DNA from: Acholeplasma sp. CAG:878
GTDB lineage: Bacteria; Bacillota_I; Bacilli_A; RF39; UBA660
DNA: 64,000 nucleotides
NCBI GenBank assembly: GCA_000432255.1
Contig: HF989928.1
Location: forward strand, 5,301-69,300
Direction: 5' to 3'
The notes beneath the pieces are model-generated. The model worked only from the letters and a program-made list of their open reading frames with translations, had not been told where the DNA came from and did no database searches. Shown in pieces: positions 1 to 9,237 of the stretch. Made by a program: the position numbers and the translations under genes. The first letter of the stretch is position 1, and each line of letters begins with the position of its first letter.

Positions 1-482
1 GGAGTTCCTACTGTAAATACTGTATCTCCTATTTCAAGTTTAGTACTATCACCAAATTCAGCTGTTGAAATTACATATTTAGCATCTATTCTTAAAACTG
101 CAGCATCAACATATTCATCACTACCAAGTAGTGTTGCTTCTACTTCATCTCCATTTGTGGTAGTAATTTTAAAGCTTGATGAACCACTTATAACATGATT
201 ATTTGTTAAAACGTAGCCATATTTTTCGTCTGTTTTGTAAACTATTCCTGTTCCTAAGCTTTTTTTCATACCATAAGAATATGATTCTACTGTAACAACT
301 GAATCATATACTTTTTCAACTGAATCTTTAATTGTATTAGTTTCAGTTATACTAACCTCATTAACCGTTTTTGAAGTAACTACAGTTTCGCCTGTTAAAT
401 TCAACTTACAAACAAGATACGTTCCTATAATACCTATAAAAAAAGTAATTATTGGTATTGTTATATTTAATATTTTTTTCAT
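1..482 (-). CDS. HtrA/DegP-type trypsin-like serine protease, N-terminal part (runs off the window)
   Basis: Reading in from base 482 on the minus strand gives MKKILNITIPIITFFIG, a single N-terminal membrane anchor, then a linker and the start of a trypsin-like fold. The catalytic-triad histidine is visible in LTNNHVI and the aspartate in DEYVDAAVLR. The serine region and any PDZ domain lie beyond base 1, so 160 codons are present. HtrA proteases degrade or refold damaged exported proteins outside the membrane. The anchor, the spacing of H and D and the LGTGIVY segment fit the family well. The start is the only methionine preceding the hydrophobic segment. It lies just downstream of the Abi_2 gene, and I saw no promoter that proves separate transcription. 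Confidence 0.85.
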   Translation of the reverse strand, partial: MKKILNITIPIITFFIGIIGTYLVCKLNLTGETVVTSKTVNEVSITETNTIKDSVEKVYDSVVTVESYSYGMKKSLGTGIVYKTDEKYGYVLTNNHVISGSSSFKITTTNGDEVEATLLGSDEYVDAAVLRIDAKYVISTAEFGDSTKLEIGDTVFTVGT

Positions 483-491
483 TTTAGCACC

Positions 492-1424
492 TCATTCCAT
501 ATCTAAAATATCTCGCCAATTATTTGGAAAACCTATTCTGTTTAAGATTTTTTTTGTTTCTACTGAGAATAACTTTCCTTCTAATATATCTATTTCATAA
601 CCTATTTCATTTATAAAATCAGTAAATTCTCTGTCGCTTAACATTTGTTTTAATATTATTACAACCGAATATAAATCATTCTTACCATAAATATATTCTT
701 CTTCTACCTTTGGAATATCAAGTTTAACATGAAATCTGCTATCTGGAATTTTTCTTTGTGTTGTATGGTCATATAATATATCTTCATGAGCACATAAATT
801 TCTGTAATTAGCTAAAATCGATAAATATATTTCTAATGTTTTTGGACTAAGATTGTAAAAATCTGCTATTTCACTTCTATCTTCTTCTTTTAAAATGGTA
901 TATAATTCAGAAATTATACCAAATGATAAAACTTTTACTGATACCCACAATGGAATATACCCATAATTGTTTACATAATGGGCTGTTGCAGAGTGTTGTT
1001 TTGCATTTTTGTTTATTTGTCTTTTCATTTTACTAATAACATCATTAACTTGTGATGCTTTTAAACTATCATTTCTAAAGTTTTTAGCATTTAAATATTC
1101 TTTTTCACGATAACCATATTTTTTAGATAATTGATAACTTGTAATTGATTTGATATTATTTTCGATTACTAATATATACTTAAACATGATATTTCTCATT
1201 TTTCTATCAAATATAAATATCGAATATAATTCTTCAAATGTTGAACCTTCAATAAATTGACTTTTACCATTTTGTTTCATTAATAAGTGTCTATACCCAT
1301 TTATAAAAAAATAATTTTCTCTAAATAGAATTTTTTTTGCTTCGTAATAGTCATTAATTTTTAGTCCTTTATTTTCTAAAATTTCTATTTGTTCATCAAG
1401 TGTTTTAAATGTCTTGCGTTGCAT
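492..1424 (-). CDS. Abi_2 (AbiD/AbiF-like) family HEPN protein
   Basis: The 310-residue product starts with the Abi_2 signature (TFKTLDEQIEILENKGLKI followed by NGYRHLL) and carries RNLCAH near residue 210. That is an R-x4-H motif, the catalytic signature of HEPN ribonucleases. Lactococcal members of this family cause abortive infection, and AbiF-type proteins are known to work with a small non-coding RNA and are proposed relatives of Cas13. Here the gene is a stand-alone unit with its own -10 box (TATAAT about 25 bases before the ATG). The promoter overlaps a perfect 10-bp inverted repeat (listed separately). The family call is firm; anti-phage activity is inferred. No partner protein gene is adjacent. 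Confidence 0.85.
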   Translation of the reverse strand: MQRKTFKTLDEQIEILENKGLKINDYYEAKKILFRENYFFINGYRHLLMKQNGKSQFIEGSTFEELYSIFIFDRKMRNIMFKYILVIENNIKSITSYQLSKKYGYREKEYLNAKNFRNDSLKASQVNDVISKMKRQINKNAKQHSATAHYVNNYGYIPLWVSVKVLSFGIISELYTILKEEDRSEIADFYNLSPKTLEIYLSILANYRNLCAHEDILYDHTTQRKIPDSRFHVKLDIPKVEEEYIYGKNDLYSVVIILKQMLSDREFTDFINEIGYEIDILEGKLFSVETKKILNRIGFPNNWRDILDME

Positions 1425-1442
1425 ACCATCACCATTTTCATT

Positions 1443-1485
1443 ATATCACAAATAATATGAAAATAAAATGTAATTTTTGTGATAT
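1443..1485. promoter_or_regulatory. Perfect 10-bp inverted repeat over the Abi_2 promoter
   Basis: ATATCACAAA (1443-1452) and TTTGTGATAT (1476-1485) are perfect inverted repeats with a 23-bp spacer. The inner copy overlaps the -10 region of the Abi_2 gene. It could be a repressor operator (autoregulation) or, if transcribed, a hairpin RNA. Which one applies cannot be told from sequence. Confidence 0.55.
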
Positions 1486-1494
1486 TTTAGTGAA

Positions 1495-1517
1495 TAAAAA
1501 AAGAGTATTTCTACTCT
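1495..1517 (-). terminator. Rho-independent terminator of the DUF1292 gene
   Basis: On the minus strand AGAGTA-GAAA-TACTCT is followed by seven T residues. The stem overlaps the stop codon of the DUF1292 gene and separates it from the Abi_2 gene. Confidence 0.8.
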
Positions 1518-1765
1518 TTATCAAAATATTTTAATAATAATTGAACTAGGTTATCATCTGTTACAGTTTCAATAAATGTCTCTCCGTTTTCATTAACTTC
1601 ATGTAATAAATGAAATTCTTCATAAATATTTTCTTCATCATCACTAATTCTAGCAGCTGTGAAGTAATTTTCGTCGTGATAGATTGCTTGTTTTAAAACG
1701 ATATATTTATTTCCATCTTCTAATTCAATAATTTGATTAATTCTATTTTCCATAGTATCACACAT
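1511..1765 (-). CDS. DUF1292 family protein
   Basis: This is a short acidic protein of about 84 residues with the DUF1292 pattern: a beta-rich IELEDGNKYIVLKQAIYHDENYF segment (split by the motif ELEDG), then FHLLHEV and a C-terminal DDNLVQLLLKYF helix. DUF1292 proteins are common in Firmicutes and their function is unknown; they often neighbour Holliday-junction resolvase YqgF genes, but not here. The start is uncertain: ATG at 1765 has AAAGG close by, while an ATG at 1753 gives MENRINQ. The gene is downstream of the large coiled-coil gene by about 10 bases, so they are probably co-transcribed. Confidence 0.75.
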   Translation of the reverse strand: MCDTMENRINQIIELEDGNKYIVLKQAIYHDENYFTAARISDDEENIYEEFHLLHEVNENGETFIETVTDDNLVQLLLKYFDKE

Positions 1766-1777
1766 CAACCTTTCTTT

Positions 1778-4165
1778 TTATCTTTGGCGTCCTTCACTGT
1801 GGTCAAGTTCAAAACCTAAATCTTCTTCTGTTACACCATTATTTTCTCTAACTTGAGCTAATATTTTTTCAAAATCTTCTTTAGATAAACCGCCACCTTC
1901 TAGGTTATCAGCGTTAATCGTTACATTAGCGTGCATATCATCACCATTTTCACCATAGTTAAATTCCATTCCAGTAACAGCTTTAGAATCTGTAGGATCA
2001 ACAGTATCTACATCACCAATTATGTTATCATTACTTCCTTCACTCAAATCTATTTTTACTGTTTGATTATCATTATCATTAAATGTTAATGTTTCTCCTT
2101 CTCCGACCTTAATTGTTACTTCATTTTTATCTGGAGTTGGGTCTGGTGTTGGAGTTGGATCTGGTGTTGGAGTTACTTCAGGTGTTTTATCTTCTGATTT
2201 AACAACATTATCCTTTTTTTTCTCATCCTTCTTCTCATCATCTTTTTTTGTTACATCTCCAACTAAATCATCGATTGTTGGTGTTTTAGAATTATCAACA
2301 TCAGTAATTTCATTATCTTTAGCTACATCATCATGATTTGATTGACAACCTTTTAATGAAGCTGCTGTTAATAATACTACTACAGCCGCACCAGTTGCTA
2401 TTATAGCTTTTTTATACTTTTTAAAGAATTCTTTAACCTTTGTTCCTAAATTTCTTGCTTTAGAAACTAATTCTGCACTTGCATCTTTAAATTTTGCTTT
2501 TGTTCTTGGAATAATTCCTACACTTATATCGTCTAAATCTTCTTCATCTTCACCTAATTTTTCATCTAAATTACCTAGTGGTACTGGAATTGGAAAATCA
2601 TCTTTTTCTTGTTCATTTTCCTCTATCTCAGGTGTTGGTTCTAAAGTAGTCTCAACTGGTTCAGTTTCTTCCACATGTGGAGCAAGTTCTGGCGCAACAT
2701 AAGGAGTTGCCTCTTCTGTAACTGGAGTTGCTTCAACTTCTCTATCAACAAGAGCAAGCATTTCTAAAAGTGCTTGTTGTGGATCATATGCTAGTAATTC
2801 TCTTCGTTTATTTAGATTTTCTCTAACGATTAATAAATTTTGTAGTTTTTCTTCGTCAGCTTGTTTTGCTTTTTTATTAATCACTTGTTTTCCACTATTT
2901 GCTTTAGCATTTTCTAAATCTCTTTCAAAATGTTTTTTGTTCATTTTTGCTTCGTGAAGTTGTTGTTTTAACAATTTACTTTCATTTTGTAAACTTTCTT
3001 GTTTACTGCTATGTTTCTCTAGGAAACGATTATAATTGATTTCAATACTTGAATCAACATTTTCTCCTAAAGCACGATAAGCTCTTTGTCTTTTAATAGC
3101 ATAGTTGTGATTAATTGAGAATTGAATGGCATTTCTTTTTAATTCTCTTTCTAGTCTTGCAATTTCTACATTAGAACTTGCAATTTTATTATTTAATCTT
3201 TCAGCCTCTACTTCATCTCTTTCGATTTCAAAAATTGAATATCTATAATTTTCATCATTTGATAATCTATCTTGATATCTTGCAATTTCTCCATCGTTAT
3301 CATTAATAGATAATTCTAATTGTTCTTGTGCTTCTTCTCTAGTTGTATAATCATTTTGGAAAAATTCAGTTGGAATATGACTATAGAATGTTGTAATTCT
3401 TTGTTTAATTTGTTCATTTGTTAGCGTATTACTTTCAACATCTGAAATAATATTAGATAATTCTGTTGATAAATCATAAGTTAATAACTCTGTTTTTGTA
3501 TTAAGAGAGTTTAGTGTTCTTTGAAGTTCTAAAACTTTTCTTCTATCCTTTGTTCTTTCTACTTCATCGATATAATCTCCTAATTCAATATTGCTTGTAG
3601 CTTCTAGTTGTTGTTCGTAACCTTGTCTAACAGCATTTTCTCTTGCAATTGTTTCATTAGCGTTTGCTAGTGCTTGTTCAACTTTTGCTTTTTCTTCATT
3701 TAAATTAGTTAAATTAACTTCTAATTGTGAATTTGCAAGATTGTTAATATCAATTTGTGTATTAACTGATGAAATATCTTCTTCTGCAATTTCTCCGTTA
3801 TTAATTGCTTCTTGTAAATCTGAAATTATGCTTTCACTACTAGAAATCATATTTTGAGTTTTAGTTAACTCATTTTCGATTTCTGCTAAACGAAGTTGAT
3901 AACTTGTAATTGCTTCTTGTGCTTCTGAAAGTCTAATATCAGAATTAGCAATTTCTCTTTCTAAAACATCTGTAGATGTTGGTAATTCTCTAGTTCTAGT
4001 ATAATTTTTATCATTACTTATTCGGGTTAATAAGTCAGAAATTTCTTTTTCCAAATTTCTTTTAATATTATAGTGTTCATCTAAAAGTTTTACTTGTTCT
4101 TCAGTAACTGATTCTCCAAGTTGACTTTGTAGTTCTCTTAAACCATTTAATAATTCTTCCTTCAT
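1778..4165 (-). CDS. Large coiled-coil single-pass membrane protein, function unknown
   Basis: The product has 795 residues. Residues 1-480 are almost entirely charged alpha-helical coiled coil (repeated EIARLERELKR-type heptads). An acidic, proline-rich stretch to about residue 560 follows, then a basic segment (KKYKKA). One membrane helix lies at about 585-605, ending in a single cysteine. After the membrane comes a threonine/proline-rich linker with repeated TPTPDP units and a 100-residue acidic C-terminal tail. A large cytoplasmic coiled coil with an external tail would suit a scaffold or envelope-spanning structural protein. I do not recognise a family. It is 18 bases downstream of another single-pass protein gene, so the two likely form a pair. 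Confidence 0.7.
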   Translation of the reverse strand: MKEELLNGLRELQSQLGESVTEEQVKLLDEHYNIKRNLEKEISDLLTRISNDKNYTRTRELPTSTDVLEREIANSDIRLSEAQEAITSYQLRLAEIENELTKTQNMISSSESIISDLQEAINNGEIAEEDISSVNTQIDINNLANSQLEVNLTNLNEEKAKVEQALANANETIARENAVRQGYEQQLEATSNIELGDYIDEVERTKDRRKVLELQRTLNSLNTKTELLTYDLSTELSNIISDVESNTLTNEQIKQRITTFYSHIPTEFFQNDYTTREEAQEQLELSINDNDGEIARYQDRLSNDENYRYSIFEIERDEVEAERLNNKIASSNVEIARLERELKRNAIQFSINHNYAIKRQRAYRALGENVDSSIEINYNRFLEKHSSKQESLQNESKLLKQQLHEAKMNKKHFERDLENAKANSGKQVINKKAKQADEEKLQNLLIVRENLNKRRELLAYDPQQALLEMLALVDREVEATPVTEEATPYVAPELAPHVEETEPVETTLEPTPEIEENEQEKDDFPIPVPLGNLDEKLGEDEEDLDDISVGIIPRTKAKFKDASAELVSKARNLGTKVKEFFKKYKKAIIATGAAVVVLLTAASLKGCQSNHDDVAKDNEITDVDNSKTPTIDDLVGDVTKKDDEKKDEKKKDNVVKSEDKTPEVTPTPDPTPTPDPTPDKNEVTIKVGEGETLTFNDNDNQTVKIDLSEGSNDNIIGDVDTVDPTDSKAVTGMEFNYGENGDDMHANVTINADNLEGGGLSKEDFEKILAQVRENNGVTEEDLGFELDHSEGRQR

Positions 4166-4183
4166 TAATTTTCCTCCTTATTC

Positions 4184-5596
4184 TTACTTAGAAATTCTAT
4201 TTCTATATTCTAGTTTTACTTGATAACGAAGATTTTCATTATCGATAATATCTTTTAGGCTATTAACTTTGTATCCTAGCTCACTAAATGCTTGTACAAG
4301 TTCAGTTTCACTTACATAACCATTTGTTATTGTAACCCACTCTTCACTGCCACTAGTACCTTCTACATTTTTATAGAATTTATAAGCTGTTGCTTTTGTT
4401 GATGTATCTTTTATAGCACCTTTAACTGGGCTTGTCACATAGTAAGTATTTTCTTTATCAGCAGTAGTTTTTCCGCTTGGGTAATAACTTTTAACACTTG
4501 TTTCTTTATACCATTGCCATACTTTATCTGTGTATGTGTATCCTGTTTTCTTTTCACAAACAACTCCTGTTTTTGAGTTACTTTCACATTTAGTAGTTGT
4601 CCAATCGGTAAATTTAGAACATTCGCTACCTTTACTTACTTGATTAACACCATCACAAGTGTAGAAAACATTAGCTGTATTTTTAAATGTATCTGAATTT
4701 CTTTCTTCACATTTTGTTGTACTTATAAGTGTATTTTCAAATTTTTTTGTTGTCTCATTATATCTACTTAGATTTGGGTCTACACATTCATATTTGAATG
4801 GATAAGCAACCTTTCCTGTACGATATAATGTATTTTCTTTAATTGTTCTATAGCTTGCAGTTGATGGTTTTGTAGTTGTTGTTTTTGTAACTGTTTTACT
4901 ATTTCCTTTTGTAGTATATCCTTTTGGTTGAGTTGAAGAATACTCTCCATTGTTCCAATAAACTTTAGTTGTTTTTTCTGTGTACCATTTATAAGCAGCA
5001 TCTGTTTTGCTATCTTTTTCTGTGTATCCTTTACTAGGAATACTAGTATAATAACTATTTACACCATTAGGAGTACTTGCATTATTTGGATAATAAGCTT
5101 TAGTTGTTCCAGTAGAACTTTTAAATTCTTCTCCTAAAAATGTAAAACGAACATCTGTAGAATCTTTAATTATGTCACTTTCAGTTCCTTCATTCCAAAC
5201 ATTAAAGGTTGTATTTTGTTTCTCACAACTTAATATTGGAATATATTGTTCTCTTCCACTTTCTAATTTACATACTTTTACATATGTTTTTTCGCCATTA
5301 CAAGTTTTATAATCATAACTATCTAATAATTTGTTTCTTAATAGTTCTGATAAAATAACTGTACGACATTCACCAGCTGAGTTTGGTAATAAGCTTGTCT
5401 TTTCTGCATAATATTTTTTGCCAGCATTTAGTAAATCGTTTTCTAAATTAGGAGTTTTATCACCATTACATGATTTTAATAACAATAAAATAACGATAAA
5501 AATGGCTAATAAAGAAATAGCGATTACTATCATTCTTCCCCATGGGATTGTTTGTCTTTCGTCGTTGTATTCACTCTCATTTTCATATCTTTTCAT
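4184..5596 (-). CDS. Single-pass membrane protein with repeated aromatic/threonine-rich external domain
   Basis: I chose ATG 5596 (MKRYENESE), which has AGAGGTGG upstream. A short charged cytoplasmic tail is followed by a membrane helix at about residues 22-43 ending in KSC. The external part contains many paired cysteines and at least two related repeats built from YYPN-type turns, a run ending KGYTEKDSK or KGAIKDTST, and AYKWYTEK or AYKFYKN. This looks like a secreted-side repeat protein, but I recognise no family. It is transcribed with the downstream coiled-coil membrane protein gene (18-bp gap), which suggests a two-protein envelope assembly. The cysteines suggest disulphides or a metal-bound fold outside the cell. 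Confidence 0.65.
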   Translation of the reverse strand: MKRYENESEYNDERQTIPWGRMIVIAISLLAIFIVILLLLKSCNGDKTPNLENDLLNAGKKYYAEKTSLLPNSAGECRTVILSELLRNKLLDSYDYKTCNGEKTYVKVCKLESGREQYIPILSCEKQNTTFNVWNEGTESDIIKDSTDVRFTFLGEEFKSSTGTTKAYYPNNASTPNGVNSYYTSIPSKGYTEKDSKTDAAYKWYTEKTTKVYWNNGEYSSTQPKGYTTKGNSKTVTKTTTTKPSTASYRTIKENTLYRTGKVAYPFKYECVDPNLSRYNETTKKFENTLISTTKCEERNSDTFKNTANVFYTCDGVNQVSKGSECSKFTDWTTTKCESNSKTGVVCEKKTGYTYTDKVWQWYKETSVKSYYPSGKTTADKENTYYVTSPVKGAIKDTSTKATAYKFYKNVEGTSGSEEWVTITNGYVSETELVQAFSELGYKVNSLKDIIDNENLRYQVKLEYRNRISK

Positions 5597-5685
5597 AATA
5601 TCCACCTCTTATTTAGATATTTTAACATTTTTTCATTATTTTTTCAATGTATTTATAAACTATTTTTTAAAAAATCTATATTTTT

Positions 5686-6339
5686 TTAAGTATTAAAATA
5701 ATTATTTATTCCTTCTGTAATTGTTTTTGCAATTTTCTCTTGATATTCTTCTTTTTGAAGCAAATATCTTTCATTAGAATTACTTATAAATCCTACTTCT
5801 AATAATACACCTAATCTATTTATTCTTCTATACATGTATTGATTAGTTACTTGTTTATATTTCCTGTTTGTGTTTAAATTTTTTTTAAATGTATTTTGCA
5901 TTATTTCAGCTAATTTAACATTATTTTTATTGACATCATCAAAGAATACTTGAGCACCTCTCCAAGTAGTGTCTGAATCAGCATTAAGATGGATTGATAA
6001 ATACATATCACAAAGTGATTTATTAATGGCATTGGCTCTTCTTGATAAATCACTTCTTTTTCTTAGTTGAGCATTTTTAACCGATAAATCATAATCCCCA
6101 TACCTTGTTAAATACACAATTGCACCTTGTTTTTCTAGTTCTTTTTGTGTTTTTAGAGCTATTTCTAAATTTAGATTTGCCTCATAAATATTTCCATAAA
6201 CAGCCCCGGGGTCACTCCCACCATGTCCAGGGTCTAAATATATAACTTTTCCAATTAGCGGAAGTTCTTTAGCTTTAACTAATCCTAAGCTAAATAAAAA
6301 CAATAAAAAAAGAATTAAACAGTAGTTCCTATATTTCAA
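5686..6339 (-). CDS. N-acetylmuramoyl-L-alanine amidase, CwlD-like (Amidase_3)
   Basis: The protein is a zinc amidase that cuts the bond between MurNAc and L-alanine. An N-terminal hydrophobic helix (CLILFLLFLFSLGLV) serves as anchor or signal. It is followed by LDPGHGGSDPGA (zinc-binding His), a conserved glutamate in IYEANLNLEIA, SIHLNADS (second His) and LLEVGFISN (catalytic Glu). The size of about 217 residues, with no cell-wall-binding repeats, matches CwlD, which makes muramic-delta-lactam in spore cortex together with a deacetylase. The neighbouring upstream gene is indeed a polysaccharide deacetylase. I chose a TTG start at 6339 because AGGTG sits six bases before it; a GTG at 6348 has no ribosome-binding site. 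Confidence 0.85.
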   Translation of the reverse strand: MKYRNYCLILFLLFLFSLGLVKAKELPLIGKVIYLDPGHGGSDPGAVYGNIYEANLNLEIALKTQKELEKQGAIVYLTRYGDYDLSVKNAQLRKRSDLSRRANAINKSLCDMYLSIHLNADSDTTWRGAQVFFDDVNKNNVKLAEIMQNTFKKNLNTNRKYKQVTNQYMYRRINRLGVLLEVGFISNSNERYLLQKEEYQEKIAKTITEGINNYFNT

Positions 6340-6483
6340 TTGAATCACCTGTTTAATTATATGTTTATTTTTATAGCGATAAAACTTTTTTTATTTTTCA
6401 TTGTTTTTTAACACTTAATTGTGTTTTGAATTAATAAAAACTTTTCATTTTTAATAACTTTTTTCCAATAAATATAATTGGAC

Positions 6484-7842
6484 CTAATTATTTATTCCAT
6501 GGTGAACAGTTGGGCTTGTTACATCTAATTTAGCAAAAGTATAGCCATTTGCTAGTCCGTATTCTATTATTTTTCTTACCGCTTTAACACTATAATATTT
6601 TGTATCGTGTTGTAAAACGACATTATTTCCTTTTTTTAATCTTCTTATAACAGTATTAGCAATATCATCACTATTTGATTTTACTGTATCACTAGAAGAT
6701 ACATTCCAATCAAAATATTTATAACCTCTTCTTTCTAATTCTTTTGATAATCTTGTCATTATTCCTTTGTTGAATCTACTAACAGTATTAGAACTACCAC
6801 CTGGAAATCTAACTAATCTAGACTCTTCTCCTGTTTGTTCTTTTATTATTTTTTGGACCTTTTCTAAATCATTAAAATAAGCTTCCTCACTTGCATATAC
6901 ATTTTTATAAACATGAGAATATGTATGAATTCCTATACTATGTCCTTCGTTATATGCTTTTTTTATATATTCTCTATTACCATTTCCAGTTACAAAAAAA
7001 GTTGCTTTAACATTATATTCTTTTAATATATTTAATAACTCTTTCGTATAGACACTAGGTCCGTCGTCAAATGTTAAATATATAACTTTATCGCCAATTG
7101 AAATATCAGGTTTTTTTTCATAAACATAAACTATTCTATTTACTACTGTTTTATTAAAACCATCTGATGCCTCATAATTAATTTCGTATTTCCCAACTTT
7201 ATTTATATTAATGTTGTTTGTTACTTTAACTTTTTCAGTCATATTTTTAATACAATTATCAGTTGCTTCATAACCTGGTTCCTTATATTTTTCTCCTTTT
7301 ATTAAATATATTGTTTTTTCTCCTTTCAAATTTATTTTAGGTTTTTCATTATCTAAAAAATTTATTTCCCGAATTATTGTGGTTTTATTTTCCGATGAAT
7401 CTATTGCTTCTAAAATTAAGTTATTATCTTTTATTATTTTATTTACTTTTAAATCTTGAGTATAATTGTCACTTACAGTATAAGATATATTAATATCACT
7501 AGTATTTGGGCATGCTATTATTTCTTCATCTTTAATTGTTATAACTGGTTTTTCAGTATCTAAAACACTAATTATTTTTTTTATTTGCTTGTTTTTTGCT
7601 GTATAAGTTATTTCATATGTTCCTATCTTATTTGTGTCTACAGTACCTAAACTAGTCACTTCTATTTTTTTTATACAGTTATTAAAAATATCTTTTAAAC
7701 AAGCTTTTGGTAACTCATCTTCATAATTTTCAAATACATTTATAACTACATTTTCTATATTTTCAAATGAGATATGTATTGTTAAAAAATATATACTTAT
7801 TAAAATTATTATGGGAACTATCATTAATACTAACTTCTTCAT
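6484..7842 (-). CDS. Polysaccharide deacetylase with two or three N-terminal Ig-like domains
   Basis: ATG 7842 follows AAAGGTG. An N-terminal membrane helix is followed by two or three DUF5011/Ig-like modules (repeats of the type GTVDTNKIGTYEITYTA and VGKYEINYEASD) to about residue 245. A NodB-type carbohydrate esterase 4 domain comes next. CE4 motifs are clear: LTFDDGPS (catalytic Asp and metal Asp), HSIGIHTYSH (metal-binding His pair), RFPGG and VLQHD. The enzyme removes acetyl groups from cell-wall glycan. It lies 145 bp upstream of the CwlD-like amidase, so a role in cortex or wall modification is likely. Classic PdaA lacks the Ig modules, so this may act on vegetative wall. Confidence 0.85.
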   Translation of the reverse strand: MKKLVLMIVPIIILISIYFLTIHISFENIENVVINVFENYEDELPKACLKDIFNNCIKKIEVTSLGTVDTNKIGTYEITYTAKNKQIKKIISVLDTEKPVITIKDEEIIACPNTSDINISYTVSDNYTQDLKVNKIIKDNNLILEAIDSSENKTTIIREINFLDNEKPKINLKGEKTIYLIKGEKYKEPGYEATDNCIKNMTEKVKVTNNININKVGKYEINYEASDGFNKTVVNRIVYVYEKKPDISIGDKVIYLTFDDGPSVYTKELLNILKEYNVKATFFVTGNGNREYIKKAYNEGHSIGIHTYSHVYKNVYASEEAYFNDLEKVQKIIKEQTGEESRLVRFPGGSSNTVSRFNKGIMTRLSKELERRGYKYFDWNVSSSDTVKSNSDDIANTVIRRLKKGNNVVLQHDTKYYSVKAVRKIIEYGLANGYTFAKLDVTSPTVHHGINN

Positions 7843-8160
7843 ACTATACACCTTTTATAATTATAACATTAGTTGTTAACTTATTTGCTCTATTCTTTTA
7901 TTGTTTACATTTTATTACATATTATAATTAATAATATTAAAAGCTATCAATATTTGATAGCTTCTAACTTGAAATATAATTGCTGTTATAAAAATTTTTA
8001 TATGTATTTATTTACTTCAAAAATGTTTTATTTATATTTTTTTATTTCCCATCCAATTCGATTTTTTGTGATGTTTTGTACACAAATAGTTATTGAAAGT
8101 AAAAATTTTACATATTAATTTTTATAAACTTTAATAATATTTATTTTAGGGTTATTATAA
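7843..8160. other. AT-rich intergenic region without a gene
   Basis: This stretch of just over 300 bases holds the deacetylase promoter region (TATAATT near 7855 on the minus strand) and a hairpin listed separately. No open frame with a credible ribosome-binding site is present. Confidence 0.5.
7941..7963 (-). terminator. Hairpin terminator downstream of the small phage-regulator-like gene
   Basis: AAGCTATCAA and TTGATAGCTT form a perfect 10-bp stem with a 3-base loop. On the minus strand it is followed by TTTTAATATT. The T-tract is short, so efficiency is uncertain. Confidence 0.5.
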
Positions 8161-8496
8161 TTATTGCATCTTTTTTAAAGCCATTATTTTTTGTTTTACT
8201 TTTGGGTAATAGTTTTTCCAAAGTGTCGACGAATCCTTATCAACTTTGTATGAGACTCTATCAATTGCCTTAGTTACACTTAATCCATTTACAACTACTT
8301 CGTAATAAATCATTTGTTCTATTCCGTTTAATTGTTTTAAATTAGTTTCCATCTCTTTTATATTTTCTTTTAAAAATTCATTTAATTCTTCTAACTGTTT
8401 TTGATATTCTATAATAACTTCTTTTTCTTTTTCTAATGTTTCTAAACGAAGAGCAATAATTCTTTGTTCCCTTATCGTATTATTGTAAAACTGCAT
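8161..8496 (-). CDS. Small helical protein resembling phage late-transcription regulators (RinA/ArpU-like)
   Basis: The 111-residue product starts with about 60 residues of charged helix or coiled coil. The C-terminal half contains IEQMIYYEVVVNGLSVTKAIDRV and DKDSSTLWKNYYPKVKQKI. That pattern of a helix, a helix-turn-helix-like turn and a terminal helix is reminiscent of the ArpU/RinA/sigma-70-like family found at phage late-gene switches. GAGG precedes the ATG. It stands downstream of the phage collar-like gene. Assignment to the family is by pattern only. If correct, it could drive the shared CTAGA-NN-TTCGCTAGA promoters of this patch. Confidence 0.4.
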   Translation of the reverse strand: MQFYNNTIREQRIIALRLETLEKEKEVIIEYQKQLEELNEFLKENIKEMETNLKQLNGIEQMIYYEVVVNGLSVTKAIDRVSYKVDKDSSTLWKNYYPKVKQKIMALKKMQ

Positions 8497-8569
8497 TTTT
8501 TACCTCCTCGCTTTATTATATTAACAAATGAATTTTTATTGTCGGCTTTTGGCCATAAATGAGTAATGT

Positions 8570-9199
8570 TTATGATATTCTTTTCCACATATTAACTACG
8601 ATATAAGGTTGTAAATTTCCACTATCTCCAGAACCAGCATTGTTAACAGTTACAGCATGACTATGCGAACCTGAATTTAAAATAGGTGTGTTTGTAGTTT
8701 CTGGGTCGCCTGATTGATATTCATAAGCAGCTCCTTTTGCATTTGTTGAAGTTCCAGATGCAAATTTCCAATATCCTTTAATTCCATGTTTGTGTGAGCC
8801 AGTTTGATTCGTTGTTGCTGTATGATTATGACTTTGTAAATTTTTGTTTCCGCCAGTTTTCATCAAAGAATTAAATTCTGTTTGATTGTTATCAAAACCA
8901 ACTATAGTTCTTCCACTAGCAAAAACTTCCCACCCACCACCAAATAAATTACTAGGATTTATATCACTAACACTTATATAAATAGAACCAATAGGATAAA
9001 CGAAATTCAATAACTCTTCATGGTTTACATTTGAAACAGGTTCAGTTGTTCCAATTGATTTAACAATTAAATTACCTTCAATATCTAAATTAAAAGAATT
9101 ATTATTTGAAGTTATACAACTTGTGCTTAATTGATTTACATTTAAATTTATATTATCTCCAACTTGAGTAAATGAATCTTCAAAAAATAGATTATTCAT
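8570..9199 (-). CDS. Phage tail/baseplate collar-like protein
   Basis: The 209-residue product contains PIGSIYISVSDINPSNLFGG, WEVFASGRTIVGFD, repeated His-rich HNHTATTNQTGSHKHG and SHSHAVTV motifs, and ends in NLQPYIVVNMWKRIS. This layout is typical of the C-terminal domain of phage baseplate or short-fibre proteins, whose histidine clusters bind metal along the trimer axis. No other structural phage genes are near, so it may be a domesticated or orphan gene. A strong ribosome-binding site (AAAGGAGATGAG) precedes the ATG. The upstream 16-bp motif is shared with the RHS gene, which suggests co-regulation. Confidence 0.75.
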   Translation of the reverse strand: MNNLFFEDSFTQVGDNINLNVNQLSTSCITSNNNSFNLDIEGNLIVKSIGTTEPVSNVNHEELLNFVYPIGSIYISVSDINPSNLFGGGWEVFASGRTIVGFDNNQTEFNSLMKTGGNKNLQSHNHTATTNQTGSHKHGIKGYWKFASGTSTNAKGAAYEYQSGDPETTNTPILNSGSHSHAVTVNNAGSGDSGNLQPYIVVNMWKRIS

Positions 9200-9237
9200 A
9201 ATCTCATCTCCTTTCGCATTATTATATGGATGTCTAA

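Noticed and set aside
8161..9199. A prophage
   Set aside because: Only one tail-like and one regulator-like gene are present; no capsid, terminase, portal, lysis or integrase gene accompanies them.
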